Shown here piece after piece: positions 8,177 through 16,187 of a DNA stretch of 64,000 nucleotides. The translations under genes were made by a program, and so were the position numbers. Where the stretch lies: contig NZ_SUTK01000001.1 of NCBI RefSeq assembly GCF_015062905.1, positions 52,363-116,362 on the forward strand. The letters are read 5' to 3'. The notes beneath the pieces are model-generated. The model did no database searches. It was not told where the DNA came from and saw only the letters and a program-made list of their open reading frames with translations. The number at the start of each line of letters is the position of its first letter. The stretch's first letter is position 1. The DNA is from Methanobrevibacter thaueri. GTDB lineage: Archaea; Methanobacteriota; Methanobacteria; Methanobacteriales; Methanobacteriaceae.

Positions 8177-8746
8177 ATGCCTTATGATTCGGAGATTATT
8201 GTCATAGGATGCGGGAATGTATTATTTAAGGATGACGGATTCGGTCCTGTTATCATAAACATATTGCAAAAATACTGCAACGATAAGAATGATTACTATG
8301 ACCCGGCTGTCACAGCTTATGTTGAAGATGAATTCGACAAAGATGTTCTGGCTGAAATCCAGGAAAAATTTGAAGGAATAACATTACCTGAAAGTATCCA
8401 GTTCATTGACGGTGGTACTGCAGCTCCAACAAACTTTTTCCCATTGTACGAGGAATACGATTGGAAAAAACTGATTGTTATTGATGTTGTTGAATTTGAT
8501 GCAGAACCTGGAACCGTTGATGTATTCGATCCGAATATAATGAAAATAGGAAAATATGACAATCCTCACGGAATGACTGTTGAAGAACCGCTTCAGAAAA
8601 TATCTGAAAAATGTGAAGTGGTTGTAGTGGGTTGCAAACCTGCTTTAATTCCAACTCCGGATGTGGATTTGGGTTTAACAGAACCCGTAATCAAGGCTGT
8701 TCCTAAAACTATTGATATTATTTTAAAAGAAATTGGGGTAAAATAA
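8177..8746 (+). CDS. frhD: F420-hydrogenase maturation protease
   Basis: Endopeptidase of the HycI/HupD family that trims the C-terminus of the NiFe large subunit after nickel insertion. The N-terminus VIGCGNVLFKDDGFGP carries the conserved G-N-x-L-x-x-D-D-G-x-G motif, and an Asp in VIDVVEFDA plus His in PHGMT correspond to nickel-sensing ligands of the family. It is 189 residues long and lies between frhA and frhG, the canonical position. GTGGAGG precedes the ATG. The stop codon overlaps the next start (TAATG). Confidence 0.94.
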   Translation: MPYDSEIIVIGCGNVLFKDDGFGPVIINILQKYCNDKNDYYDPAVTAYVEDEFDKDVLAEIQEKFEGITLPESIQFIDGGTAAPTNFFPLYEEYDWKKLIVIDVVEFDAEPGTVDVFDPNIMKIGKYDNPHGMTVEEPLQKISEKCEVVVVGCKPALIPTPDVDLGLTEPVIKAVPKTIDIILKEIGVK

Positions 8747-9594
8747 TGTTTGATAAATTGAAAAAAGCTTTTGGCGGTTCCAAAGAAGAAAAAATCGAAC
8801 CAAAAGTAGAGGAAAAAGTTGAAGCTGCTCCTGAAAAACCTGTTGAAGCTGCTCCTGCAGAAGAAACAAAAGCTGCAGCTAAACCACGTATCGGTTACAT
8901 TCACTTAAGTGGTTGTACTGGAGATGCAATGTCTTTAACCGAAAACTACGACATTTTATCTACTGTATTAACCGATATGATTGATATTGTTTACGGACAA
9001 ACTTTAGTAGACAAATGGGTTCACGGTACTTACGCTGAAGAAATGCCTGAAATGGACTTATGTTTAATTGAAGGATCCGTATGTTTACAAGATGAACACA
9101 GTGTACAAGAATTATTAATGGCAAGAGAAAAATCTGGCTTAATCTGTGCATTCGGTTCCTGTGCTATGACCGGTTGTTTCACAACCTTCGCACGCGGAGG
9201 CCAACAAGCACAACCTAAACACGAATCTTTTGCACCAATCAGTTCTTTAGTTAAAGTTGACTGCGCACTTCCTGGTTGTCCTGTAGCTCCTGAAATGATT
9301 GCAAAAACAGTTGTTGCATTATGTAACGGAGACATGGAATACTTACAACCTGCTATTGATAAAGCTGCTTGTAACGCTGGATGTGGCTGTGACGTATTAA
9401 CCAACGTAATCCGTAACGGATTATGTACTGGATGTGGAACTTGTGCTCTAGCTTGTCCTACAAGAGCTATGGGCTTTTCTGAAGGTAGACCTAGCTGTGA
9501 TAGAGACAGATGTATTAAATGTGGATCTTGTTATGCAATGTGTCCAAGAGCATGGTTACCTATAAAAAGAATTAAAGAGGAAACTGGATTATAG
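8746..9594 (+). CDS. frhG: F420-reducing hydrogenase subunit gamma
   Basis: Small electron-transfer subunit carrying three [4Fe-4S] clusters between the NiFe site in FrhA and FAD in FrhB. Cluster ligands are seen in HLSGCTGDAMS, in a middle region with FGSCAMTGC and LPGCPV, and in two ferredoxin motifs at the C-terminus (CTGCGTCALACP, CIKCGSCYAMCP). The first 45 residues form a Glu/Ala/Pro/Lys-rich linker not needed for the cluster fold. It overlaps frhD by one base (TAATG), implying translational coupling. Length 282. Confidence 0.95.
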   Translation: MFDKLKKAFGGSKEEKIEPKVEEKVEAAPEKPVEAAPAEETKAAAKPRIGYIHLSGCTGDAMSLTENYDILSTVLTDMIDIVYGQTLVDKWVHGTYAEEMPEMDLCLIEGSVCLQDEHSVQELLMAREKSGLICAFGSCAMTGCFTTFARGGQQAQPKHESFAPISSLVKVDCALPGCPVAPEMIAKTVVALCNGDMEYLQPAIDKAACNAGCGCDVLTNVIRNGLCTGCGTCALACPTRAMGFSEGRPSCDRDRCIKCGSCYAMCPRAWLPIKRIKEETGL

Positions 9595-9605
9595 GAGGAA
9601 TGAAC

Positions 9606-10457
9606 ATGCCATTAGGAACTTATAAAGAAGCATTATCTGCAAGAGCTACTGATAGCAAAATTACTGATGTATCACAAGACGGAGGAATCGTTTCAGCATT
9701 ACTCTGTTACGCAATTGATGAAGGAATCATTGAAGGTGCAGTTGTAGCTGGAACTCCTGATGAAGATTGGAGACCTATTCCTACTGTAGTAACTTCCGCT
9801 GATGAAGTTATCGCAGCAGCAGGTACCAAATACTCAATGTCCCCAACCTTATCCGCTGTAAAAGAAGCTACCCGTCAATATGGTTTAGAAAAAGTCGGTG
9901 TTGTAGCAACTCCATGTCAAACCCAAGGTTTAAGAAAAGCACAAGCTTATCCATTTGCAAGATTTGTTGCTGATAAAATCAAATTAATCATAGGTATCTA
10001 CTGTATGGAAAACTTCCCTATGGCTTCCCTTGATACTTTCGCAACCGCAAAATTAGGATTTGACTCATTACAAGATGCTACCAAAATGGACATCGGTAAA
10101 GGTAAATTCTGGTTAACCAAAGACGGCGAAGACTCTGGTTTAGCTATTAAAGAAACCCACGGATACGAACAAGCTGGATGTAACATCTGTATGGATTACG
10201 TATGTGAATGGGCTGACGTATCAACCGGTTCTGTAGGATCTCCTGACGGATGGTCCACTGTTTTAACCAGAACCGATGACGGTGAATCAATCTTTAAAGC
10301 TGCTGTTGACGCTGGTTTAATTGAAACAAAACCAATGGACGATGTAAAACCTGGTCTTCCTTTACTTGAAAAATTAGCTAAAGGTAAAAAGGACAAAAAC
10401 GGCAAAGAACGTGAAAGAAGAGCAAAAATGGGATTACCACTTCCTGTGGAATACTAA
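9606..10457 (+). CDS. frhB: F420-reducing hydrogenase subunit beta
   Basis: Flavoprotein subunit that receives electrons from FrhG and reduces coenzyme F420. Family hallmarks include SQDGGIVSALLCYAIDEG near residue 23, the AGTKYSMSP segment and cysteines in TPCQTQGL, IYCMEN and GCNICMDYVCEW that bind an iron-sulfur cluster. The ATG at 9606 is preferred over 9600, because GGAGG at 9594-9598 is seven bases from the former and only one from the latter. A T-rich run follows the stop codon, consistent with archaeal termination. Last gene of frhADGB. Confidence 0.95.
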   Translation: MPLGTYKEALSARATDSKITDVSQDGGIVSALLCYAIDEGIIEGAVVAGTPDEDWRPIPTVVTSADEVIAAAGTKYSMSPTLSAVKEATRQYGLEKVGVVATPCQTQGLRKAQAYPFARFVADKIKLIIGIYCMENFPMASLDTFATAKLGFDSLQDATKMDIGKGKFWLTKDGEDSGLAIKETHGYEQAGCNICMDYVCEWADVSTGSVGSPDGWSTVLTRTDDGESIFKAAVDAGLIETKPMDDVKPGLPLLEKLAKGKKDKNGKERERRAKMGLPLPVEY

Positions 10458-10596
10458 TTCCACTTCTTTCTTTTTTTTATTTTTTTTAATTGACTTTTAT
10501 TGGTCGCATTTTTTTTAAAACTAATCTAATACTATTTTTTCATATGAAATTGTTGTAAAAAAAGTGATTTCATTATATATTGTAAATATAATGTTA

Positions 10597-10618
10597 ATGA
10601 AGAGAGCGCTCTCTTCAT
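10597..10618. terminator. 22-bp perfect palindrome between convergent genes
   Basis: A perfect inverted repeat with 11-bp arms (ATGAAGAGAGC and its complement), immediately downstream of the minus-strand map stop codon and 140 bp past frhB. In the convergent gap it could act as a bidirectional terminator or a protein-binding site. T-runs at 10468-10490 probably end the frh transcript first. Confidence 0.4.
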
Positions 10619-10623
10619 CTTAT

Positions 10624-11541
10624 TTAAATGGTTGTAACGGTACAGCCGTCCTTTTCAATAATTAATGTGTGTTCTTTTTGGCTTACAAAGCAATCCTGTT
10701 TTTCACGCAGTGGAGCATATGCATAGACTGCCATCGCATCTGACAATTGCTTTAATGCAATGTTTCCTTTTCTCTCACCGAATTCACTGGTAATCCATCT
10801 TCCTGAAAATGGAACAAACCGGTGGTTGTTTTGAATATATTTCAGGACTCTTTGTGTGCTTTTCATTCTGAACGGTCTGTTTTTCATGTATGAGAATATG
10901 TAATGTCCCGGAGCATCGTTTACAATCCCCTCTCCGTTTGTTGCAAAGGGTTCGATTGCTACCGCCTGACCTTCATCCAGGATGTAGTGATCATGATTAT
11001 CGTAGTTTGGGATTGAAATTCCCGCATGCAGGTTATTCTGTTCCAGGCTATGGCCGGTTAAATTGAATATTGGGTTTAATTTGTACTCGGAAATTGCTTC
11101 ATGAACCGCTTCACCGATTTTTGAGACTTCAATTCCAGCCCTTGCGGTTGCGATTGCCGCTTCAAGGCCGGCTTCGGATGCTTCAACTATCTCCTCATGA
11201 AGATTGATCTCGTCTTGGGTATAGTTTTCATCAATGTTTCCATCAGCGATAACAGTGATGGCGGTATCTGCAATATATCCATCAACCATTGCTCCCAAGT
11301 CTAGTTTCACCATGTCTCCCGCTTTAATTACGGTTTTGTCATTTGCAGGAGAGGTATAATGTGCAGCCACTTCATTCAATGATACGTTGCAAGGAAATGC
11401 AATTTGGGCACCTGATTTTAATATTTCGCTTTCCACATATTCAACTAGGTCAATGACCAATGTTCCTTCTTTTATCATTTTTGAAGCTTCGTCACGTATT
11501 TTGGAAGCTATTTTTCCTGATTGTATATAAGATTCCATCAT
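10624..11541 (-). CDS. map: Methionine aminopeptidase, type II
   Basis: Removes the initiator methionine from nascent proteins. The pita-bread fold metal ligands can be traced: Asp in DLGAMVDGYIADTA (two ligands, about residues 90-105), His in TGHSLEQNN (about 165), Glu in VAIEPFATNG (about 200) and the last Glu in HTLIIEKDG (about 292). The insertion between the His and Glu ligands and the 305-residue size are those of archaeal type II enzymes. It converges on frhB and is probably monocistronic. Confidence 0.95.
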   Translation of the reverse strand: MMESYIQSGKIASKIRDEASKMIKEGTLVIDLVEYVESEILKSGAQIAFPCNVSLNEVAAHYTSPANDKTVIKAGDMVKLDLGAMVDGYIADTAITVIADGNIDENYTQDEINLHEEIVEASEAGLEAAIATARAGIEVSKIGEAVHEAISEYKLNPIFNLTGHSLEQNNLHAGISIPNYDNHDHYILDEGQAVAIEPFATNGEGIVNDAPGHYIFSYMKNRPFRMKSTQRVLKYIQNNHRFVPFSGRWITSEFGERKGNIALKQLSDAMAVYAYAPLREKQDCFVSQKEHTLIIEKDGCTVTTI

Positions 11542-11639
11542 AAGTTTTTACCTTCTGTGTTAATCAATTAAATATTTAATTGATAAAGTTTATATATTAA
11601 TTTATTAGTATACATTATATATTAATTGGAGGTTAAAAA

Positions 11640-12044
11640 ATGGATATTCCTACAATACCTGACCAAATGTTTTTATTACTTGTATTGGTTATCATAGCTA
11701 TTGTATTAATTATCATTGTTTTCCAATGGAGAAGTATCGCTCAATCCAAAAATTCAATTGCAATTCTTGAAAAAGAGATTGAGCTTAAGAAAATGTCCAT
11801 GGTTGAAAAAGACATAGAATCCAAAAGATTAATGGATAATCCTATTCCATTACCGCAGGATCAGCAAGATCGTCTTTCTGAAATAAGACAATCTACCACC
11901 GAAGCAAGAAGTCGTGTTGGGTTCCTTCATTCTGAAATCAATGAAAGATTAGCAAGATTGGAAGCTGAAACCGAACAGAGAAAACTTGAAAAAATGCTTA
12001 CAGAAATTGAAGAAAAAGAGAAGAAACTTAAAGGAATGAAATAG
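11640..12044 (+). CDS. Single-pass membrane protein with coiled coil
   Basis: Hypothetical 134-residue protein. A short N-terminus precedes one transmembrane helix (about residues 10-30, MFLLLVLVIIAIVLIIIVF). The rest is a charged, heptad-like helix rich in Glu, Lys and Arg (about 35-134), which should form a coiled coil in the cytoplasm. TTGGAGG precedes the ATG. The next gene has the same architecture and starts 8 bp after the stop, so the two probably form a complex. Function unknown. Confidence 0.75.
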   Translation: MDIPTIPDQMFLLLVLVIIAIVLIIIVFQWRSIAQSKNSIAILEKEIELKKMSMVEKDIESKRLMDNPIPLPQDQQDRLSEIRQSTTEARSRVGFLHSEINERLARLEAETEQRKLEKMLTEIEEKEKKLKGMK

Positions 12045-12052
12045 GTGAGAAT

Positions 12053-12571
12053 ATGGATGCTATGGAAGTAGTTGCAGTCATTATCCTAATTATTGCAATT
12101 GCAGTTTTAGTTTATTATTATTTATTGAATAGTCCTGCCACCATGGATAAATTACGTTCTTATATTCCACAAAGTGCTGATGCGCACATGGATGAAGTTT
12201 TAAGTAATTCTTCAGATTATGCTGATTTATCTAAAGATGAACCTTCCGCAGAGAAAGGCAATTCCATGGGTAAAAGAATCAAAGTTAAATTAAGTGACAT
12301 TGACATGTCCGCTTTGAACACAGATGCTTTTTCTAACAAAATCGATGCATTTTTGGATGCTAAAAGTGAAGAATTGATTAAGGACTGGTCTTTAGCCACT
12401 ACTGAAGATTTAGAAGATCTTCAATCTAAATTTTCAGAGACAACTGCTAACGTGGATAATTTGGAGAAAGATTTTAATGAATTCAAGAAATCTTCCGAAG
12501 AATTCCAAAAATCCACTGAAGAAAAGTTAAACGACTTGGATAAAAGAATCGAATCATTAGAAAATAACTGA
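12053..12571 (+). CDS. Single-pass membrane protein with C-terminal coiled coil
   Basis: Hypothetical 172-residue protein: transmembrane helix at about 5-24 (VVAVIILIIAIAVLVYYYLL), a polar middle segment, then a long coiled-coil-like helix from about 115 to the end (LQSKFSETTANVDNLEKDF and onward, with heptad spacing of Leu/Phe). The ribosome binding site GGTGAGAAT is in the gap after the preceding, similarly built gene. The pair may act together as a scaffold at the membrane; no family is recognised. Confidence 0.75.
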   Translation: MDAMEVVAVIILIIAIAVLVYYYLLNSPATMDKLRSYIPQSADAHMDEVLSNSSDYADLSKDEPSAEKGNSMGKRIKVKLSDIDMSALNTDAFSNKIDAFLDAKSEELIKDWSLATTEDLEDLQSKFSETTANVDNLEKDFNEFKKSSEEFQKSTEEKLNDLDKRIESLENN

Positions 12572-12604
12572 TGTTATTTTCTTTGATTTCTTCCAATTTA
12601 ACGA

Positions 12605-12620
12605 AAACTTTATATATTAT
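12605..12620 (+). promoter_or_regulatory. TATA box of the initiator tRNA-Met / rnpB transcript
   Basis: TTTATATATTAT lies about 45 bp before the tRNA. It is the only promoter-like element upstream of the two RNA genes, which are 15 bp apart, so a shared primary transcript is likely. Confidence 0.5.
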
Positions 12621-12656
12621 ATGAATCATATTTAGTAGTGTTACTGATTTTCATAT

Positions 12657-12731
12657 AGCAGGGTGGGGTAGTCTGGTGAACCCGCAGGGCTCATAACCCT
12701 GAGATCCCTAGTTCAAATCTAGGCCCTGCTA
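12657..12731 (+). tRNA. Initiator tRNA-Met (anticodon CAT)
   Basis: Cloverleaf: acceptor AGCAGGG/CCCTGCT with discriminator A, D stem GGGT/ACCC, anticodon stem CAGGG/CCCTG around loop CTCATAA, T arm CCTAG-TTCAAAT-CTAGG. The A1-T72 pair and the three consecutive G-C pairs flanking the anticodon loop are hallmarks of archaeal initiator tRNAs, so this is initiator rather than elongator. It is followed after 15 bp by the RNase P RNA, the enzyme that matures its 5' end. Confidence 0.95.
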
Positions 12732-12746
12732 ATTTTAATTAATATT

Positions 12747-13037
12747 TTTTGGCAAGTTAAAGACAGCTGCTGGTATTTTAACTAAGGAAACTCCGCACAT
12801 CAAACAAAACTATGGCGTTGAAAGACGTATACTGAGAAGTATGACTCTGGAGCAGAAACGACACGACTTTTAATGGTAGACGATGATATTTAATTGAGGA
12901 CATTAAAAGAAGCGGTGAAACGGCCATTCCATAGGATGCAAGAGCAAAGGTGCCGATAATCATTTGTTGTAGGCAAGGTAGTTCGCTAAGATGAATGCTG
13001 TACAAACAGAATGTGGGTTACTCTTAACATGCCAAAA
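12747..13037 (+). ncRNA. rnpB: RNase P RNA (archaeal type A)
   Basis: Catalytic RNA of RNase P, which removes tRNA 5' leaders. Conserved blocks are present in the right order: GGAAACTCCGCAC near the 5' end (12786-12798), AGCAGAAACGACACGAC (from 12851), GAAACGGCC (from 12916) and the 3' block ACAGAATGTGGGTTA (13006-13020). The ends pair as helix P1: TTTTGGCA at 12747-12754 with TGCCAAAA at 13030-13037, extended by GTTAA...TTAAC. No reading frame of interest crosses it. The last 24 bases plus 9 following bases recur exactly at 13476-13508 (see repeat entries). Confidence 0.92.
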
Positions 13038-13046
13038 TATTAATTA
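13014..13046 (+). repeat. 33-bp direct repeat, left copy (3' end of rnpB; attL-like)
   Basis: Runs from TGGGTTACTC through the P1 strand TGCCAAAA to ATTAATTA. It is identical to 13476-13508. This left copy is the functional end of the RNase P RNA. It is followed by non-T-rich sequence, unlike the right copy. Confidence 0.9.
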
Positions 13047-13132
13047 CACATTGCTTATTTTCATAGTTAAACTTTCATAATTTAAAAAGAAGGTAAAATC
13101 ACTCATATTTTACTATTCAGTTAGTATCAAGG

Positions 13133-13321
13133 TTAATCATCGATAAAAACGACTTTTATATACTTGGCTATTAATATAATTGCAACTATTACCATTGGAA
13201 AATAGAACCACCAGTGGTTTGGTGTGAATATAAGATTTATTAAAAATAATACTACAGTAACGAGGATAAATCTTAATATATGTTCTTTAAAATTGATTTT
13301 TTTATCTGACTTGTCGGCCAT
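13133..13321 (-). CDS. Small 2TM-domain membrane protein
   Basis: 62-residue protein with two hydrophobic helices (about 18-30 and 40-56) separated by the turn FTPNHWWFYFP. This aromatic NHWWF-type loop is characteristic of the '2TM domain' family found in bacteria and archaea; function unknown. The start ATG has GGTGATGAA upstream. A 7-bp hairpin (GTAAAAT/ATTTTAC, 13093-13113) followed by T-rich sequence on the minus strand is a likely terminator. It is the only recognisable gene between the two copies of the rnpB 3' end, so it may be cargo of an inserted segment. Confidence 0.75.
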   Translation of the reverse strand: MADKSDKKINFKEHILRFILVTVVLFLINLIFTPNHWWFYFPMVIVAIILIAKYIKVVFIDD

Positions 13322-13702
13322 TTCATCACCTGAGATTTTTATAATCTTACTATATTATTAATATTATTTAAGCATACCCTGATTGTTTATATAATGGGTT
13401 ATCTATTTAAAATGAAATGTCAGAAATGAAAGTAGTTTTTGCCTATATTTCATAGGTAACCCACACGATTTTATATGGGTTACTCTTAACATGCCAAAAT
13501 ATTAATTATTTTTTTTTAAAATTTTTCAAGATAAATGGAAAGATTCATGGAATTATTATAACTGTCATCGTTTCATTACGGATTTTTTAAGTGATTATCT
13601 ACTAGAATTGAATGGTAGGTAAACGATGTTTATTAATTTTTTGCAAATAGGGGCATTGAATGTAAGAAAAAGTTTTATATTTAAAAATGTATATCTAATA
13701 TT
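13322..13702. other. Gene-free stretch with the right rnpB-end repeat
   Basis: No convincing coding sequence on either strand. It holds the right copy of the 33-bp repeat (13476-13508), an 8-bp inverted repeat GTAACCCA/TGGGTTAC (13456-13463 with 13476-13483), a T-run just after the right repeat (about 13508-13516) and a TATA-like TTTTATATTT near 13672 that would serve the next gene as a leaderless promoter. Confidence 0.6.
13476..13508 (+). repeat. 33-bp direct repeat, right copy (attR-like)
   Basis: Exact copy of the rnpB 3' end and its first 9 downstream bases, 462 bp from the left copy. It is directly followed by a run of T residues, as expected for the original rnpB terminator; the left copy lacks this. 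The arrangement suggests that a segment entered at the rnpB 3' end and regenerated it. Confidence 0.88.
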
Positions 13703-14344
13703 ATGTTTCAGTTAACAAAAAGGGAATTCATTGAATCAATAATTGCATTTATTGTACTTTCTATTTGTTTTGCTATATCGAATGTCAAATTTGATGTTCA
13801 GGGATTCATTTCAATTTTGCCTATTGTCCTGATCGGTGCCGGAATCGGATCTGTATCTCATGAGTTTGGGCACAAATTCATGGCCATGAGATATGGTTAC
13901 AAGGCTGAATTTAGATTATGGCCTATAGGGTTGCTGATTGCATTTGTCACATCATTTTTTGGAATTGTAATCGCATTGCCCGGTGAAGCCCGCATCTATG
14001 CTGAAGATATGTCTGATGAGATAGTTGGGAGAATTGCAGTTGCGGGGCCAATGCTCAATATTGCATTTGGATTAATTTTCATTGTAATTGCCGTTTTGAT
14101 ATATCCTCTTACACCATATTCCGATATTCTTTATTACATATTTCTGATTGATGCTATAGGATTCTCTGTTAATAGCTTTTTGGCTGCATTTAACATGCTT
14201 CCTTTTTATACACTGGATGGGATTAAAGTTTTTAAGTGGAACATTAAAATTTGGTTTGTCATATTCGCAATTTCAGCAATGTTGATGTTGGTGTCTATAA
14301 TGATTGGGCCTGAAAATCTGGTTAAAATGTTTTTAAAAATATAA
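13703..14344 (+). CDS. Membrane metalloprotease, M50 (site-2 protease-like)
   Basis: 213-residue polytopic protein. The zinc motif HEFGH is in helix 2 (SVSHEFGHKFMAMRYGY, about residues 52-68). The second site-2 protease motif, NMLPFYTLDG, is near residue 165, supplying the third zinc ligand (Asp). Four to six membrane helices are visible. Such enzymes cleave substrates inside the membrane; the substrate here is unknown. No ribosome binding site precedes the ATG, and a TATA-like stretch about 26 bp upstream suggests a leaderless transcript. Confidence 0.82.
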   Translation: MFQLTKREFIESIIAFIVLSICFAISNVKFDVQGFISILPIVLIGAGIGSVSHEFGHKFMAMRYGYKAEFRLWPIGLLIAFVTSFFGIVIALPGEARIYAEDMSDEIVGRIAVAGPMLNIAFGLIFIVIAVLIYPLTPYSDILYYIFLIDAIGFSVNSFLAAFNMLPFYTLDGIKVFKWNIKIWFVIFAISAMLMLVSIMIGPENLVKMFLKI

Positions 14345-14596
14345 TCTATTTTTTTGCATGCAACATTCTTTCTTGCAAACACTAATTTGACATAATTAAT
14401 TGATTTTTGTTGGCCCATATAGATTTCACAAATTAAACTTTTTGCTTTGGTTTTGTAATTTAATTTAATGGCAACAACGATTATTTAAATCAAATAGAAA
14501 ATCTGAATGATATAATTTAAATAAGTGTACAATCAATAATTCGATTGGAAAAAATAGACGTGTTTAAAAAAATAATTAAAGTAAATGTTTAAACAT

Positions 14597-16141
14597 TTAC
14601 TCTACAACTTTAAATTTTTTCTTAGCAATAACCTTTCCGGAAAATGCTTTATATGTCGCTTTAATGGTTACTTTTTTGCTGACTTTAAGAGTGTCAAGCA
14701 CGGATTTTTTAATGATTACTTTAGCAACGCCTTTCTTATTGGTTTTTGCCTTGTAGTATTTGCCTCTGAACTTGAATATAACTTTTTTACCTTTAACAGC
14801 TTTCTTAGCTTTTTTCAAAGTAGCTTTCAGCACAAGCTTTTTGGCGGATTTTTTTATGGTGGCCTTTTTCAATGTTAACTTATAGTAAAGGAATTTGCAT
14901 TTTGAAGCGGTTCCACCGTATACATCCCTTCCTTTCTTTGCTTTATTCTCATCAAAGGTACATTTCACCGCTTTGGCGCCATGCTTTTTATCGGTATCAT
15001 TATATTTGAATCCGTATATTGCTCCGCCATTTTTGGCAACATTTCTTTTGAATGTTGAGGATTCGATTAAACAGGTGTAGTAATTAATGTCACTAACCCA
15101 TTTGCCATCATTATAGTGGCCAGTAAGTGAATGGCATCTGAAGTAAACAGCACCGCCCCTTTTTTTCACTGTGTTGTAGCTGAATTTGGAATTTTTTATG
15201 ACAATGTTTTTATTTGCAAATACAGCACCACCACTTTCATTAGCTTTATTTGATTTGAATGTGCAGGAATTGATGTCAATATGGGAAAATGCATAGACTG
15301 CTCCTCCTCCACGACCCTTAGCTTGGTTTTCGGTGAATACACAGTTGGATATTGTGTCTTTACCAGGTTCAAGAACTGCTTGCATTAAAGTAAACATAAT
15401 GTTTTGATCCTCTGTGGCATTGCGACCTTCAAAATACTGGTAATAGAATCCTGCACCTTTTTTCAATGTTAGTGAAAAGACTGCACCTGCATCTCCACCA
15501 GCAGTATTCTTGTAAAATTTAGAATTTTTTAAGGTTAATGCGCCTAAAGAATTAATAGCTCCACCTGCAGTGCCCGCCTTATTGCTTGTGAAGGTACAGT
15601 GGTCAACTGCCAATTCTCCAAAGTTTAATATTGCACCGCCGTAAATCTTGGCGTTGCCGTTTTTGAAATTGATGTTCTTCAATGTGACCTTATTAAACTT
15701 TAATCCATTGCCGTAATTGATATTAAAAATTCTAGATTGACCCATTCCGTCGATGCTATGTCCGTTTCCGTTGATGGTTATATCCTTATTGATGAAAACT
15801 CCGGTAGTGAGTTTAAAGCCGCTGTTGTACTTATAATCGTTGTATAAGTTAATTGTGCTTCCCGCATCTGCATTAGAGACTTTCAATTGCAGTGCTGTGA
15901 AGGTACCGTCGTCTTTATTCTCTGTGCTGCTTTCCTCTAAGGGATGGTCTTCAGCATTGCTGGACACTTCCATATCGTCGATGTCACTTTCGACAGCAAA
16001 ATCATTGTTGTCAATGGATATGGCTGTATCATTCGCATCGCTAGTTAATGTCACATCATCAACGTCACCGGCTACAACGCCTGAAACACTAAAAAGAATA
16101 CCAGCAACCAATAAAATTATCAGTAAACTCTTTTTTCTCAT
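14597..16141 (-). CDS. Adhesin-like protein with beta-helix and Lys-rich C-terminal domain
   Basis: Secreted 514-residue protein. A signal peptide (residues 1-25, MRKKSLLIILLVAG then GVVAGD) is followed by an acidic segment. A right-handed beta-helix comes next (about 100-400) with repeated units of the type GGAIxNFG, GGAVFANKNI and GGAVYFRCHS, typical of polymorphic outer-surface repeat proteins. The final 90 residues are Lys-rich and match the Ig-like C-terminal module in the other surface proteins of this window (KGKKVIFKFRGKYYKAKTNK). It should sit on the pseudomurein wall and mediate attachment. GGGAG precedes the ATG. Adhesin function is inferred from family naming. Confidence 0.85.
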   Translation of the reverse strand: MRKKSLLIILLVAGILFSVSGVVAGDVDDVTLTSDANDTAISIDNNDFAVESDIDDMEVSSNAEDHPLEESSTENKDDGTFTALQLKVSNADAGSTINLYNDYKYNSGFKLTTGVFINKDITINGNGHSIDGMGQSRIFNINYGNGLKFNKVTLKNINFKNGNAKIYGGAILNFGELAVDHCTFTSNKAGTAGGAINSLGALTLKNSKFYKNTAGGDAGAVFSLTLKKGAGFYYQYFEGRNATEDQNIMFTLMQAVLEPGKDTISNCVFTENQAKGRGGGAVYAFSHIDINSCTFKSNKANESGGAVFANKNIVIKNSKFSYNTVKKRGGAVYFRCHSLTGHYNDGKWVSDINYYTCLIESSTFKRNVAKNGGAIYGFKYNDTDKKHGAKAVKCTFDENKAKKGRDVYGGTASKCKFLYYKLTLKKATIKKSAKKLVLKATLKKAKKAVKGKKVIFKFRGKYYKAKTNKKGVAKVIIKKSVLDTLKVSKKVTIKATYKAFSGKVIAKKKFKVVE

Positions 16142-16187
16142 TGTTTTCTCCCTTTCAAAAAATTATTAGAAGTTATTGAAATAACTC

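Noticed and set aside
8317..9404. Long open frames on the minus strand inside frhD and frhG
   Set aside because: They are antisense to well-identified hydrogenase genes, lack ribosome binding sites and show no recognisable family.
12778..13005. 75-codon minus-strand open frame across RNase P RNA
   Set aside because: The region matches conserved RNase P RNA blocks on the plus strand; the frame is coincidental.
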